DNA of 64,000 nucleotides from Pseudomonas siliginis (GTDB lineage: Bacteria; Pseudomonadota; Gammaproteobacteria; Pseudomonadales; Pseudomonadaceae), in assembly GCF_019145195.1 (NCBI RefSeq), contig NZ_JAHSTW010000002.1:186001-250000 (forward strand). Reading direction: 5' to 3'. Below the pieces are notes generated by a model. That model was not told where the DNA came from. It saw nothing but the letters and a program-made list of their open reading frames with translations, and ran no database searches. Shown one piece after another: positions 30,420-39,570 of the stretch (positions within the stretch are counted from its first letter, which is position 1; each line of letters opens with the position of its first letter). The position numbers and the translations under genes are program-made.

Positions 30420-32089
30420 TACCAGCTCCTGAATTTGGCGGGCGGGTTGTACAGGCCGCCGGACCACTCGACCAGATCGGCGACGCTTTTCGCCGCGAGC
30501 AATTCGCGCGTGGCGTCAGTGCGGCGGATGCCGAGGTCTTCGGGCAAGGCGATCAGGCCTTCGCGGCGCATGCGTTCGGTGTCTTTCGGGTTGTGCCGCA
30601 GGCCGATGGCAGTAACCCCGGCGACCGCTGCGATCATCGCCTGGCGTTCTTCCAGCGAGCGCGCCTTGTACAGGTAGGCGATGCCTTCTTCGGTGAGCAG
30701 GTGGGTGACGTCGTCGCCGTAGATCATGATCGGCGCCAGCGGCATGCCGCTTTTCTTCGCCACTTCCACCGCGTCGAGGGTTTCAACGAAGGTCGGTTTG
30801 CCGCCCTCCTGGAAGGTCTCGACCATTTGCACCACGAGTTTCTTGCCACGTTCGAGCATCGGTTGCGGCCCATCGGCGTGGCGCATGTCCAGCCACGCCG
30901 GGGTGCCGTGACGGCGGCCGCGCGGGTCGTGACCCATGTTCGGCGCACCACCGAAACCGGCGAGACGGCCTCGGGTGACGGTCGAGGAATGGCCGTCGCC
31001 GTCGACTTGCAGCGTCGCGCCGATGAACAGGTCCACCGCGTATTGCCCGGCGAGTTGGCAGACCATGCGGTTGGAGCGCAGCGAGCCGTCGCGGCCGGTG
31101 AAGAACACATCCGGCCGAGCGGCGATGTAGTTTTCCATGCCCAGTTCGGTACCGAAGCAATGCACGCTCTCGACCCAGCCGCTTTCGATCGCCGGGATCA
31201 GCGTCGGGTGCGGATTGAGCGTCCAGTTGCGGCAGATCTTGCCCTTCAGCCCGAGGGATTCGCCGTAGGTCGGCAGGATCAGTTCGATGGCGGCGGTGTT
31301 GAAACCGATGCCATGGTTGAGCGACTGCACGTTGTGTTTTTCGTAGATCCCGCGAATCGCCATCATCGCCATCAGCACGTGCACAGGCTTGATGTGCCGT
31401 GGGTCGCGGGTGAACAGCGGTTCGATGTAGAACGGCTTGTCGGCAACCACAACGAAATCGACCCATGAAGCGGGAATGTCTACGCGGGGCAGTTCGCTGA
31501 CGTCATCGACCAATTGGTTGACCTGAACGATGACGATGCCATCGCTGAACGCCGCCGGTTCGATCAGTGCGGGGGTGTCTTCGGTGCTCGGGCCGGTGTA
31601 GATGTTGCCGGCGCGGTCGGCCATGAAGCCGGCCGAGAGCACGACGTTGGGGATCAGGTCCACAACTAGGCGGGCGTAGAGTTCGATGTACGTGTGAATG
31701 GCGCCGACTTCGAGCAAGCCATCTTCGAGCAACTGGCTGATGCGCAGGCTCTGGGTGCCGGCGAAGGAGAAATCGAGCTTGCGGGCGATGCCGCGTTCGA
31801 ACAGATCAAGGTGCTCGGAGCGGCCGACGCTGGGCATGATCATGTGCAGATCGTGGAGCTTGGCCGGGTCGGCTTTGGCCAGTGAACGCGAAAGGAAATC
31901 CGCCTGCTTCTGGTTGTTGCCCTCCAGTACCACACGGTCGCCGGGATGGATCAGCGCTTCGAGCGCGGCGACGATCTTGTCGCTGGGCAACACCACGCCA
32001 TCGGCGAGCCCGCGCACCTTGTCGAGCCGGCGCTGCTTCTCGTCACGCCGCCGCGTCCAGCGCGAGTCGGGGGAAATTGTTGTTGTCAT
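30419..32089 (-). CDS. mdcA: malonate decarboxylase, alpha subunit
   Basis: First gene of the operon. Protein of 556 residues, the acetyl-ACP:malonate transferase that exchanges acetyl for malonyl on the carrier, related to CoA transferases. Seen: [42 protein letters not shown] and [25 protein letters not shown] at 32089 has GGAG 5 nt upstream. Codons 2-5 (ACA ACA ACA ATT) contain an A-rich motif of the Hfq/Crc type, suggesting carbon-catabolite control of the whole operon. Confidence 0.95.
   Translation of the reverse strand: MTTTISPDSRWTRRRDEKQRRLDKVRGLADGVVLPSDKIVAALEALIHPGDRVVLEGNNQKQADFLSRSLAKADPAKLHDLHMIMPSVGRSEHLDLFERGIARKLDFSFAGTQSLRISQLLEDGLLEVGAIHTYIELYARLVVDLIPNVVLSAGFMADRAGNIYTGPSTEDTPALIEPAAFSDGIVIVQVNQLVDDVSELPRVDIPASWVDFVVVADKPFYIEPLFTRDPRHIKPVHVLMAMMAIRGIYEKHNVQSLNHGIGFNTAAIELILPTYGESLGLKGKICRNWTLNPHPTLIPAIESGWVESVHCFGTELGMENYIAARPDVFFTGRDGSLRSNRMVCQLAGQYAVDLFIGATLQVDGDGHSSTVTRGRLAGFGGAPNMGHDPRGRRHGTPAWLDMRHADGPQPMLERGKKLVVQMVETFQEGGKPTFVETLDAVEVAKKSGMPLAPIMIYGDDVTHLLTEEGIAYLYKARSLEERQAMIAAVAGVTAIGLRHNPKDTERMRREGLIALPEDLGIRRTDATRELLAAKSVADLVEWSGGLYNPPAKFRSW
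32077..32084 (-). promoter_or_regulatory. A-rich CA motif (possible Hfq/Crc site) over the mdcA start
   Basis: AACAACAA on the minus strand, an exact AAnAAnAA match, lying within the first five codons of mdcA where Hfq/Crc binding would block initiation. Confidence 0.55.
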
Positions 32090-32168
32090 GCTCACTCCAC
32101 GGGTTCGCTGTCGTGGAGCCAAGTTAGGCGTGTGTGGTGAGGGCATCAATCAAGCTGGGTGGTGAATC

Positions 32169-32185
32169 ATTACGCTGAGAGTAAT
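32169..32185. promoter_or_regulatory. candidate MdcR (LysR-type) operator
   Basis: Perfect palindrome ATTAC-N7-GTAAT containing the T-N11-A pattern of LysR-family sites, 80 nt upstream of the mdcA start codon. It lies between mdcA and a REP pair. Confidence 0.5.
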
Positions 32186-32194
32186 GGTCACGAT

Positions 32195-32265
32195 CGCTTT
32201 CGCGAGCAGGCTCGCTCCCACAGTTTGGACGCATTCCAATTGTGGGAGCGAGCCTGCTCGCGAAG
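32195..32265. repeat. family A REP inverted pair
   Basis: Facing family A palindromes between the end of the gene at 32291 and the start region of mdcA. Confidence 0.9.
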
Positions 32266-32290
32266 AGGCCAGTCGCCTCAGCGCATTCGC

Positions 32291-32656
32291 TCAGTCGGTT
32301 GGCACCATTTTGTCCAGCACCCGATTCACCGCCATCTCCGCCACCATGACAATCTGCGCGATGCCCTGCAGGGTCTTGCGCTGCGAACCTTCCACGGAAG
32401 CGGCGTGGTTGTGCAGCATCACCGTTGCCGAACCCAGGGTTTCGCAGGCGTCGGCCAGCAAGGATTCGGTGTCGGCTTCGGGGTTGGCCATGTACAGCGT
32501 GTTGGGGGTGTACGGCGGGGCCATGAAGTCGGGGCTGGGCGGGCCGAGGTAATGGTCGAGGGCGCGCTCGGCGGCGTCGTGAAATTTCTTTGAGTCGGGG
32601 GATTGGTAGGGCGATGCCGGGTCTTTGGTCGGCGGATTGGGCGATGGTTTTTTCAT
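32291..32656 (-). CDS. small Pseudomonas-type protein (possibly DUF6124/DUF3077)
   Basis: Protein of 121 residues with no signal peptide or membrane segment. The N-terminus is proline-rich (KKPSPNPPTKDPASPYQSPDSKKF) and leads to a helix AAERALDHYL. The C-terminal half looks like an all-helical bundle (SLLADACETLGSATVMLHNH). It resembles a small family abundant in several copies in Pseudomonas; function unknown and the family name is from memory. GGAA 7 nt before the ATG serves as ribosome-binding site. An unusual long leader precedes it. Confidence 0.72.
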   Translation of the reverse strand: MKKPSPNPPTKDPASPYQSPDSKKFHDAAERALDHYLGPPSPDFMAPPYTPNTLYMANPEADTESLLADACETLGSATVMLHNHAASVEGSQRKTLQGIAQIVMVAEMAVNRVLDKMVPTD

Positions 32657-32880
32657 CTTCAGGTTCCGGATAAAGCCGCAACCGCATCTCTGCTAAAAGA
32701 AGGGGTGGCAGCTGAACGCAGGTTAGCAGACCGGGGAACCTAAGGAAGCCGGCGCGCCGAAGCGCCCTGCGCACAGCCGCCATCAAGTGCAGACGTGAAG
32801 CCTGGCTGACGGTGCTCGTGCAACCTCAGATTTACCACGGGCTGCTAAACCCGATCACTGGGAATCAGTGACCCGATCCA
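32657..32880 (-). promoter_or_regulatory. structured leader with mutually exclusive pairings (candidate regulatory RNA)
   Basis: Read 5' to 3' on the minus strand: hairpin TCACTG/CAGTGA (32855-32871), then a CGGG/CCCG stem (32838-32853) whose 8-nt loop is TTTAGCAG. Further down come AGGTTCC (32735-32741) and TCTGCTAA (32722-32729), then TTAGCAGA (32689-32696), then GGAACCT (32661-32667), which includes the GGAA ribosome-binding site. AGGTTCC pairs with GGAACCT and TCTGCTAA with TTAGCAGA as nested stems that would hide the start region. CTGCTAA can instead pair with the upstream loop TTAGCAG. No known riboswitch class is recognised. Confidence 0.55.
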
Positions 32881-33061
32881 AGTTACGCAGCAAGCCCTGG
32901 GCGCACAAGCCGGCGGATTCTGGCGCAGGCGTAGGCAGCGGCGCAAGGATTTGTAGGCTGGTGCGGCGTAACACCGGGTGTCTTTAAACAGCTGCAGCAG
33001 GCAGTGTTTAAGACATGGCAGAAATCTGGGATGCGCCTGCAGGAATGTGGTGATGCAGTTG
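32881..33061. other. intergenic stretch without recognisable gene
   Basis: Between the leader above and the family C repeat. Minus-strand frames here are Cys/Arg-rich, lack a convincing start or ribosome-binding site, and are not called as genes. The promoter of the leader transcript probably lies here. Confidence 0.4.
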
Positions 33062-33063
33062 GC

Positions 33064-33159
33064 CCCATCGCTGGCAAGCCAGCTCCCACAGTGTCCGAGT
33101 TGTATTGGAATTTTGTGTACCACACAAAACCCTGTGGGAGCTGGCTTGCCAGCGATGAG
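33064..33159. repeat. family C REP inverted pair
   Basis: ATCGCTGGCAAGCCAGCTCC and its facing copy, around a spacer of about 55 nt. Second family C pair of the window. Confidence 0.88.
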
Positions 33160-33186
33160 GCCAGTCGGTACACCAGAACATTCGGA

Positions 33187-33657
33187 TCAGCCTACTAGGC
33201 CAGCCTCCACCAACAACCGCTCCAGCTCCAAAAGATCCGGCACCTTCGCCACCTGCTCGCCCACCTGCACCGCCGCCTGCTCCAGCGCGCACAACGGCAC
33301 ATCGACATAACTCAACTGACTGTCGAGCTTGTACGACCGAGGAATCCCCTGCACCAACAGGGCGATGAATCTCAGCTCGGGCAAGCCGCCCAAGGCATTC
33401 AGAATGACGATCCGCGCCCGTTCGCCGATGACGATTTTCTGCCCGCAGGCCGATTCGAAACTGATCAGCGGAATCTGCCGCTCGCGCCACGTTACCCGGC
33501 CCAGGTACCACGGCGGCGTGTCGAGGTCGAAGGCGCTGGCCTGGTAGTCGATCAGCTCGGCGATGGCGACATTGGGCAGGATCAGGTTGCGATCGGCCAG
33601 CGGCAGCAGCAGCCCGGTGAGCTGGCTGGTGCGCGGGTTGTGCCGGTGCTCATGCAT
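33187..33657 (-). CDS. chpC: CheW-like adaptor of the Chp system
   Basis: CheW-domain protein of 156 residues that would couple receptor and kinase in the pilus/mechanosensing pathway. Seen: SQLTGLLLPLADRNLILPNVAIAELIDY at the N-terminus, LGRVTWRERQIPLISFE in the middle and the VDVPLCALEQ region near the end. ATG at 33657 overlaps the end of chpA by 8 nt, so the two are translationally coupled. In P. aeruginosa chpB lies between chpA and chpC; here nothing does. Confidence 0.87.
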   Translation of the reverse strand: MHEHRHNPRTSQLTGLLLPLADRNLILPNVAIAELIDYQASAFDLDTPPWYLGRVTWRERQIPLISFESACGQKIVIGERARIVILNALGGLPELRFIALLVQGIPRSYKLDSQLSYVDVPLCALEQAAVQVGEQVAKVPDLLELERLLVEAGLVG

Positions 33658-36600
33658 GTTTCTTGCTCCACTGGGCAATGCTCTCCAGCAACACCGATTC
33701 CTGATACGGCTTGCCGAGGTAGTCGTTGACGCCGATGGCCATGGCGCGGTCGCGGTGTTTCTGCCCGGTGCGCGAGGTGATCATGATGATCGGCAAGTGG
33801 CACAGGCGTTCGTCGGCGCGCACCTGGGTGGCGACTTCGAAGCCGTCCATGCGCGGCATTTCGATGTCGAGCAGCATCAGATCGGGCATGTGCTCTTCGA
33901 GCAGCAGCATCGCATCGACACCGTCCTTGGCGGTCAGCACGTTCATGCCGTGACGTTCGAGCAAACGGCTGGTGACCTTGCGCACTGTTACCGAGTCATC
34001 GACGACCATGATCAGCAGCGGCTTGTGCGGTTCGCTGTCGATCTCCGTGGGCGTCGGTTCCTGTGCCAGGCGCGCCTGCATCGCACGGATCGGTGCGAGC
34101 AGATCCAGAATCAGCACCACCCGGCCATCGCCGAGAATCGTCGCCCCCGACACGCCCTGCACCGCCGCGAACTGCGGGCCGAGGCTCTTGACCACGATCT
34201 CGCGGGTGCCGGCCATGGCGTCGACCAGCACCGCAACATGGCGGTCGTTGCAATGCACCAGCAGCACCGGCAACGGCAGGTTCTGCCCGAGCAGTTTTGG
34301 CCGTGGCGCAGTCTTCAACAGCTCGCCGATATAACACAGCTCATAACGCTGGCCGCCGTATTGATAACTCGGCGGATCCTGACGGAAGTGCCCTTCCAGA
34401 TCATTCGGCAACACGCGCACGATGCCTTCGATGGTGTTCAGCGGGATCGCGTACTGATCCTCAGCGCACTGCACCATCAGCGCGCGGTTGACCGACACGG
34501 TGAACGGCAGGCGAATGCGGAAATGCACGCCCTGCCCCGGTACCGAATCGATGCTCATGCTGCCGCCGAGTTGGCGCACTTCTTCGTGGACCACGTCCAT
34601 GCCGACGCCACGCCCGGAAATCTGGGTGATCTTTTCCGCCGTGGAGAAACCCGGCTGGAGAATAAACTGCAACACATCGCGGTCGCTGATCTCGGCATCG
34701 GGCGCCAGCAGACCGCGCTTGATCGCCTTGCGCCGCACGGCTTCCAGCGGCACACCGGCGCCGTCGTCGCGGATGTCGAAAACCATGTCGCCGCCCTCGC
34801 GCGACAGATCGAGGGTGATCTGCCCTTGCGCCGGTTTACCCGCCGCCAGCCGCACCTCGGTGGATTCCAGGCCATGGTCGACGGCATTGCGCAGCATGTG
34901 TTCCAGCGGCGCGGCCATGCGCTCCAGCACGTTGCGATCCATCTCGCCATCAGCGTTGCCGACGACGAATGCGACATCCTTGCCCAGCTCTTCGGCGACC
35001 TGACGAACGATGCGTTTCAGACGCGGCACCATGCGTTCGAACGGCACCATGCGCGTACGCATCAGGCCTTCCTGCAACTCGGTGTTGATCCGCCCCTGTT
35101 GCTGCAACAGGTTTTCCGCGTCGTGGTTGCGGCGGTCGAGGGTTTCCTTGAGGTCGAGCAGGTCCGAGGCGGATTCGAACAGCGCCCGCGACAGTTGCTG
35201 GAGCTGCGAATGGCGGTCCATTTCCAGCGGATCGAAGTCTTCATAACCGAGGCGTTCGCCATCGACTTGCTGGCGGCTGAGAATGCGCCCCTGGGTTTCG
35301 GTGTCGAGGCGGCGCAACTGATCGCGCATGCGCTCGATGGTGGTTTCCATCTCGTTGAGGGCAATCTGCGCATCGTTGACCTGCTGCTCGATTCGCCCAC
35401 GAAAGATCGAGGTTTCCCCGGCCAGGTTGACCAGTTCATCAAGCAGCTCGGACGAGACCTTGACCATGTCTGCGCCAGCATCGGCGGCGGGTGGCGCTGC
35501 CTCAGGCTTGATTACCGGAGCCGGCGCCGGCGGCGCTTCAACCTGCACCGGGTGACTGAAATTCTGGATCGCATTGATCAGCCGATCGGCCGGCGGGCAC
35601 GGTTGCCCGGCGCGCACACCATCGAGCATTTGCGCCAATCGGTCATGGCCGCGCTGCACCAGCGCAAACAGTTCGGCGGACGGTTGCAGCGCACCGCTAG
35701 AGAGACTTTCGTAGAGAAATTCCAGCTCGTGGGCGAGGTCGCCGATCGGGCCGATTTCGACCATGCGCGCGCCGCCCTTGAGGGTGTGCAGATCGCGCAG
35801 CAGGGTTTCGATTTCCTGCCGGTTGCCCGGCTCGGCCTGCCAGCGCAACAGCGCGGCGCCGGAGCTTTCGATGATGTCGAAACCTTCTTCGAGGAAGATT
35901 TCCAACAGTTCCGGATCATGCCCGGCGTTGTCGTGTTCCACCGCTGCGGGGGATGATTCGCTGGCGGCCTGGCCCTGACGCAACTGACGGATCGCGTCGA
36001 TCAAATCCTGCGCCGGGGTCAGCGCTTGATGCGCTTGCAGTTGCTCCAGCATCAGCGCCAAACGCTCATGACTGTGCTGCAACAGACCTTCGAGCGCGGT
36101 GCTGTGGCTGTAACGCCGATCAACCAGCCCTTCGTAGAGGTTTTCCAGTTCCTGGGCAAGGTCGCCGACGGCCTCGACTTCGGCCATGCGCGCGCCGCCC
36201 TTCAGCGTGTGCAAGTCGCGCTGCAATGACGACAGCGGCGCGGCGTTGTCCGGATCCTTGCGCCAGCGCTGCAAGGCTTGCCCGGCGCTGTCGAGAATGT
36301 CCACCGCCTCTTCGAGGAAGATTTCGACGATCTCGTCGTCAGGCTCGAGGGCGGCAACCGATTGCTGCAATTGGGCGGTGGCGCTGCCCAGTTCGCGAAT
36401 ATCCAGGGTGCGACTGCCGTCGCTGCGGATCAGGCCCATCGCCGCCGGGTCGAGGCCTTCGTCGAGCAGTTCCTGCAAGGCACGAATCCGCTCCGGTTGC
36501 GGGGTGATTTCCTGGCCGGCAGCGAGCTCGTCGAGCATGTTGATCAGCGCTTCGTGGGCCAGTTGCGCCTCGTAGAAAAACCGCTCACTGACCGCCAGGC

Positions 36601-39559
36601 TGCTTTCTTCCACCGCGCCATACAGATCGAGCAAGGCTTCGCAGAGGCCATCGACTGCCAGCAGATCGGCAAGGTGCGCGCCTTCGCCGAGGGTGGTCAG
36701 TTCATCGAGCAGAGCGCTGAGTTCCTGGCGCTCGCCGGGGTGCTGCTGCCAGCGCTGCAAGAGGTTTTCGGCGTCGAGGAGGATGTCCATGCCCTGGGCG
36801 AGGAAGTTGTTGATCAGTTGCGGATCGCGCTTGAGGCGCAGGCCGCTGTCAGCGCCATCGGAGCTGGCTTGCAGGCGCTCGGCGAGCAGCGCCTCGGTGC
36901 GCTTGATCAGCGACTGCGCACCGACAATCGGCGCCAGCGGATCGTGTTTGAGCTGACGCAGGCCGACGCGGAACAAGCCCTCGGCTTCGAGCAGCAATTC
37001 AACCTCGTCCAGATCCAGCGGCAACTGATGCGCCTTGAACTCGCGGGCCAGTTGATCCAGTGAAGCCGCCAGTTCGGCCATCGGCAATACGCCGGCCATC
37101 GAGGCACTACCCTTGAGCGTGTGCAGCGCCCGTTGCAGTTCGTCGCTGGCCGGCAACGGCACCTGTTCGGCGGCCTGATCGAGAAAACGGTTGAGGCTGG
37201 CGAGGTGGGTTTCGGCTTCTTTGCGGAAGATTTCCAGCAGCAGCGGATCGAGCGCGGCGACGTCGTCGGTATCTTCGGCAGCCAGCGGCTCATCGCCTTT
37301 GGCCAACGCGTGGGCGCGGGCGGCGAGTTGATCGACATCGCTGCGCTGGCGCTGGCGCTGGGTGGCGAATTCGTTGATCAGCTCGGGCAGCAGCAACAGC
37401 GTGTCGCCGAGCAACTGGCGCAGCACTGCGCCGGGCTCGACGCTTTGTTCGAGCACGCGGTTGAGCAGGTTTTCCACCGCCCAGGCCAGTTCGCCAAGAA
37501 CCAACGCGCGGACCATGCGCCCACTGCCCTTCAAGGTATGGAAGGCCCGGCGCAGTTCGGTCAGCGCGGCGCGGTCCTGGGGATTGGCGGTCCAGCGCGG
37601 CAGGTATTCGTGGAGGACTGCGAGAACTTCGTCGGTCTCTTCGAGGAACACTTCGCGCAGTTCATCGTCGACCGGTTCTTCATCGGCCGGCGGCGGCATC
37701 AGGCTGTCGGGGCTGTTGCGCGCCGGCGGGTTGAGCGCGGACAGCGGGCTGGCCAGCACTTCGGCCAGCGACTGCACGACGTCAGGGTCGTCGAGGGTTT
37801 GCAGATCCTGCATGAGCTGCGCTTCGCTGGGGCTGAGCACCTCATCGAGCACCGGCACTTGCGCTTCGCCGGGCTGCTCGTTGGCGAAGAAGCCGAGGCT
37901 GGCAAGGCTGTTTTGCGCGACATCGAGCAGATGCTCGGCGGGCGCCTGCGGGTCGTCGCTCAGGCGTTCGAGGTAATACTCCAGGCTGCTGATCACGTCG
38001 GCCAGATGATCGAGTTGTTCCCAGCCCGGTTCGTGGGCATCGAGCATCAAATGCTCGCGAATGAAACCGTTACAGGCCTCGACCAGACTCGCTGCACGGG
38101 CCAGCGGAATCATCGCCAGCGCTCCGCGCACCTGCGTCAGCAGTTCGGGCAGCGGTTGCAGATGCTGGCGGTCCCAATCGGCGTCGATGTAGTCGACGAT
38201 CATGTCCTTGGCCTGTTGCAGGCAGATGCGCGCTTCCTTGATCACGATCTGATGGATCTGCGTCAGGTCGGTGGTCGGCAGGCGCGCGTCTTCGGCGCTT
38301 TGCGTCTCCACCGTGCCGACCATGCCGGCCAGCGTCGCTTCGACGTAGAGCAAGGCCCCGGCGACGTCCATGAGGATCGCGTCGTTCGGTTCGCGCTGGC
38401 CCTGAGCGAGGCCGAGCACCACTGCCAGTTGGTCGATGATGACCTTGCGCGGCTGGCCGAAACCCAGCACCGCGAGGGTGTCGGCAATCTGCCGCAGCGG
38501 TGCGAGCAGGCTGTCCAGATCCGAAGCGTGCTGGCGGTCGCTGCGCACGAACAGATCGAGGCGCTCCTTGACCCGCACCAGCTCTTCGCACAGCGCCGCC
38601 AGCACCGAGCGCATGGCATCGCGGTCGGGGCCGGCGAGGCGCGCGCGTTCTTCATCGACCATCGCGCTGTCGGGCAACGCGTCGTCCAGGGAGTAGTGAT
38701 CTTTCATGGTCAGCATCTGCCCGGTGGGATGTTCGGCTTTGGCAATATAGAACAACAGGCTTTTCAGCAGCTCGGCCGGCGCCGGTTGATTGAGCCCGAC
38801 GATGCCCTGCTCGAGCAGGCGCTTGAGCTCTTGGTCGGCGTCCTTGAACAGGCTGCGCAGCGCCGGACTGTTGGCGATGACGCCCTCGCGCATGCCCTCG
38901 ACCAGCGCCGAGGCGATCTGCCACAGCGGGCTCAACGGCGCATCGCCGCTCAGCGCTTCAAGGCGGGTAAAGACCTTGGCCAGATAACCGAGGTGCGTCT
39001 GGTCGTCCTGTTCGCGCAGCAGCCCGACCAGAGCCATTTGCAGCATCTGCCGCAGTTTGCGCAGCACGTTCGGCAGATCGGGCGGTTCCAGCGCGGCGAG
39101 TACCCCGTCGCCGAGCGGCGCCAGCTCGGGCAGTGGCGGGCTGAACAGGCTGGTTTCCGCCAGCAGGCTTTCACCACGGGCGCTACGCAGATCGTTGATC
39201 AGCGGCAACACCACCAGCGGCAGGTCGCGGCGGGCGCTCTGCACGCGGTCGAGGTAAAGCGGCAGTTGCCCCAAGGCTTGCAGCATCAGGTGCAGGGCTT
39301 CGTCGCGGTGCGGTACACGATCATGTTGCAGGGCTTCGACCAAGTGCTCCATTTCTTCGGCGAGTAACGCTGCGCCGTAGAACTCGACCATTTGCAGACT
39401 GCCGTGCACCTGATGAATGTAGGCCAGGCATTCGTCCAGCCCGGGGAAGGCCTGCGGATCGTCGAGCACGGCTTCGATCGCCTGATGCGCCAGCTTCAGC
39501 GTTTCGGCAATTTCGCCCTTGACCCATTCCAGGGCCACGTAGTCGTGCCGATCACCCAT
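33650..39559 (-). CDS. chpA: ChpA, multi-Hpt CheA-type hybrid histidine kinase
   Basis: Giant cytoplasmic kinase (1969 residues) of the Pil-Chp pathway governing twitching and surface-sensed cAMP. An N-terminal degenerate Hpt-like region (HQVHGSLQMVEF, near residue 54) is followed by a long helical part. Four Hpt phospho-sites with HTLKGS or HTLKGG occur near residues 675, 812, 1117 and 1257. The CheA-type ATPase has LEHMLRNAVDHGLES (about 1555), DDGAGVPLEA (about 1595) and ISGRGVGMDVV (about 1648). A CheW-like domain and a C-terminal receiver with LLLDIEMPRMDG (Asp near 1897) complete it. ATG at 39559 with GGAG. Only four canonical Hpt sites are obvious; P. aeruginosa ChpA has more. Confidence 0.95.
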   Translation of the reverse strand: MGDRHDYVALEWVKGEIAETLKLAHQAIEAVLDDPQAFPGLDECLAYIHQVHGSLQMVEFYGAALLAEEMEHLVEALQHDRVPHRDEALHLMLQALGQLPLYLDRVQSARRDLPLVVLPLINDLRSARGESLLAETSLFSPPLPELAPLGDGVLAALEPPDLPNVLRKLRQMLQMALVGLLREQDDQTHLGYLAKVFTRLEALSGDAPLSPLWQIASALVEGMREGVIANSPALRSLFKDADQELKRLLEQGIVGLNQPAPAELLKSLLFYIAKAEHPTGQMLTMKDHYSLDDALPDSAMVDEERARLAGPDRDAMRSVLAALCEELVRVKERLDLFVRSDRQHASDLDSLLAPLRQIADTLAVLGFGQPRKVIIDQLAVVLGLAQGQREPNDAILMDVAGALLYVEATLAGMVGTVETQSAEDARLPTTDLTQIHQIVIKEARICLQQAKDMIVDYIDADWDRQHLQPLPELLTQVRGALAMIPLARAASLVEACNGFIREHLMLDAHEPGWEQLDHLADVISSLEYYLERLSDDPQAPAEHLLDVAQNSLASLGFFANEQPGEAQVPVLDEVLSPSEAQLMQDLQTLDDPDVVQSLAEVLASPLSALNPPARNSPDSLMPPPADEEPVDDELREVFLEETDEVLAVLHEYLPRWTANPQDRAALTELRRAFHTLKGSGRMVRALVLGELAWAVENLLNRVLEQSVEPGAVLRQLLGDTLLLLPELINEFATQRQRQRSDVDQLAARAHALAKGDEPLAAEDTDDVAALDPLLLEIFRKEAETHLASLNRFLDQAAEQVPLPASDELQRALHTLKGSASMAGVLPMAELAASLDQLAREFKAHQLPLDLDEVELLLEAEGLFRVGLRQLKHDPLAPIVGAQSLIKRTEALLAERLQASSDGADSGLRLKRDPQLINNFLAQGMDILLDAENLLQRWQQHPGERQELSALLDELTTLGEGAHLADLLAVDGLCEALLDLYGAVEESSLAVSERFFYEAQLAHEALINMLDELAAGQEITPQPERIRALQELLDEGLDPAAMGLIRSDGSRTLDIRELGSATAQLQQSVAALEPDDEIVEIFLEEAVDILDSAGQALQRWRKDPDNAAPLSSLQRDLHTLKGGARMAEVEAVGDLAQELENLYEGLVDRRYSHSTALEGLLQHSHERLALMLEQLQAHQALTPAQDLIDAIRQLRQGQAASESSPAAVEHDNAGHDPELLEIFLEEGFDIIESSGAALLRWQAEPGNRQEIETLLRDLHTLKGGARMVEIGPIGDLAHELEFLYESLSSGALQPSAELFALVQRGHDRLAQMLDGVRAGQPCPPADRLINAIQNFSHPVQVEAPPAPAPVIKPEAAPPAADAGADMVKVSSELLDELVNLAGETSIFRGRIEQQVNDAQIALNEMETTIERMRDQLRRLDTETQGRILSRQQVDGERLGYEDFDPLEMDRHSQLQQLSRALFESASDLLDLKETLDRRNHDAENLLQQQGRINTELQEGLMRTRMVPFERMVPRLKRIVRQVAEELGKDVAFVVGNADGEMDRNVLERMAAPLEHMLRNAVDHGLESTEVRLAAGKPAQGQITLDLSREGGDMVFDIRDDGAGVPLEAVRRKAIKRGLLAPDAEISDRDVLQFILQPGFSTAEKITQISGRGVGMDVVHEEVRQLGGSMSIDSVPGQGVHFRIRLPFTVSVNRALMVQCAEDQYAIPLNTIEGIVRVLPNDLEGHFRQDPPSYQYGGQRYELCYIGELLKTAPRPKLLGQNLPLPVLLVHCNDRHVAVLVDAMAGTREIVVKSLGPQFAAVQGVSGATILGDGRVVLILDLLAPIRAMQARLAQEPTPTEIDSEPHKPLLIMVVDDSVTVRKVTSRLLERHGMNVLTAKDGVDAMLLLEEHMPDLMLLDIEMPRMDGFEVATQVRADERLCHLPIIMITSRTGQKHRDRAMAIGVNDYLGKPYQESVLLESIAQWSKKHA

Positions 39560-39570
39560 AACCACTCCAC

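Noticed and set aside
33563-35956. 797-codon plus-strand open frame opposite chpA
   Set aside because: It is the shadow of a GC-rich gene on the other strand: the chpA frame shows complete domain order, while this one shows only His/Arg/Gln-rich composition and no domain.
37121-39367. 748-codon plus-strand open frame opposite chpA
   Set aside because: Same reason; it lies wholly within the chpA coding region and has no recognisable motif.
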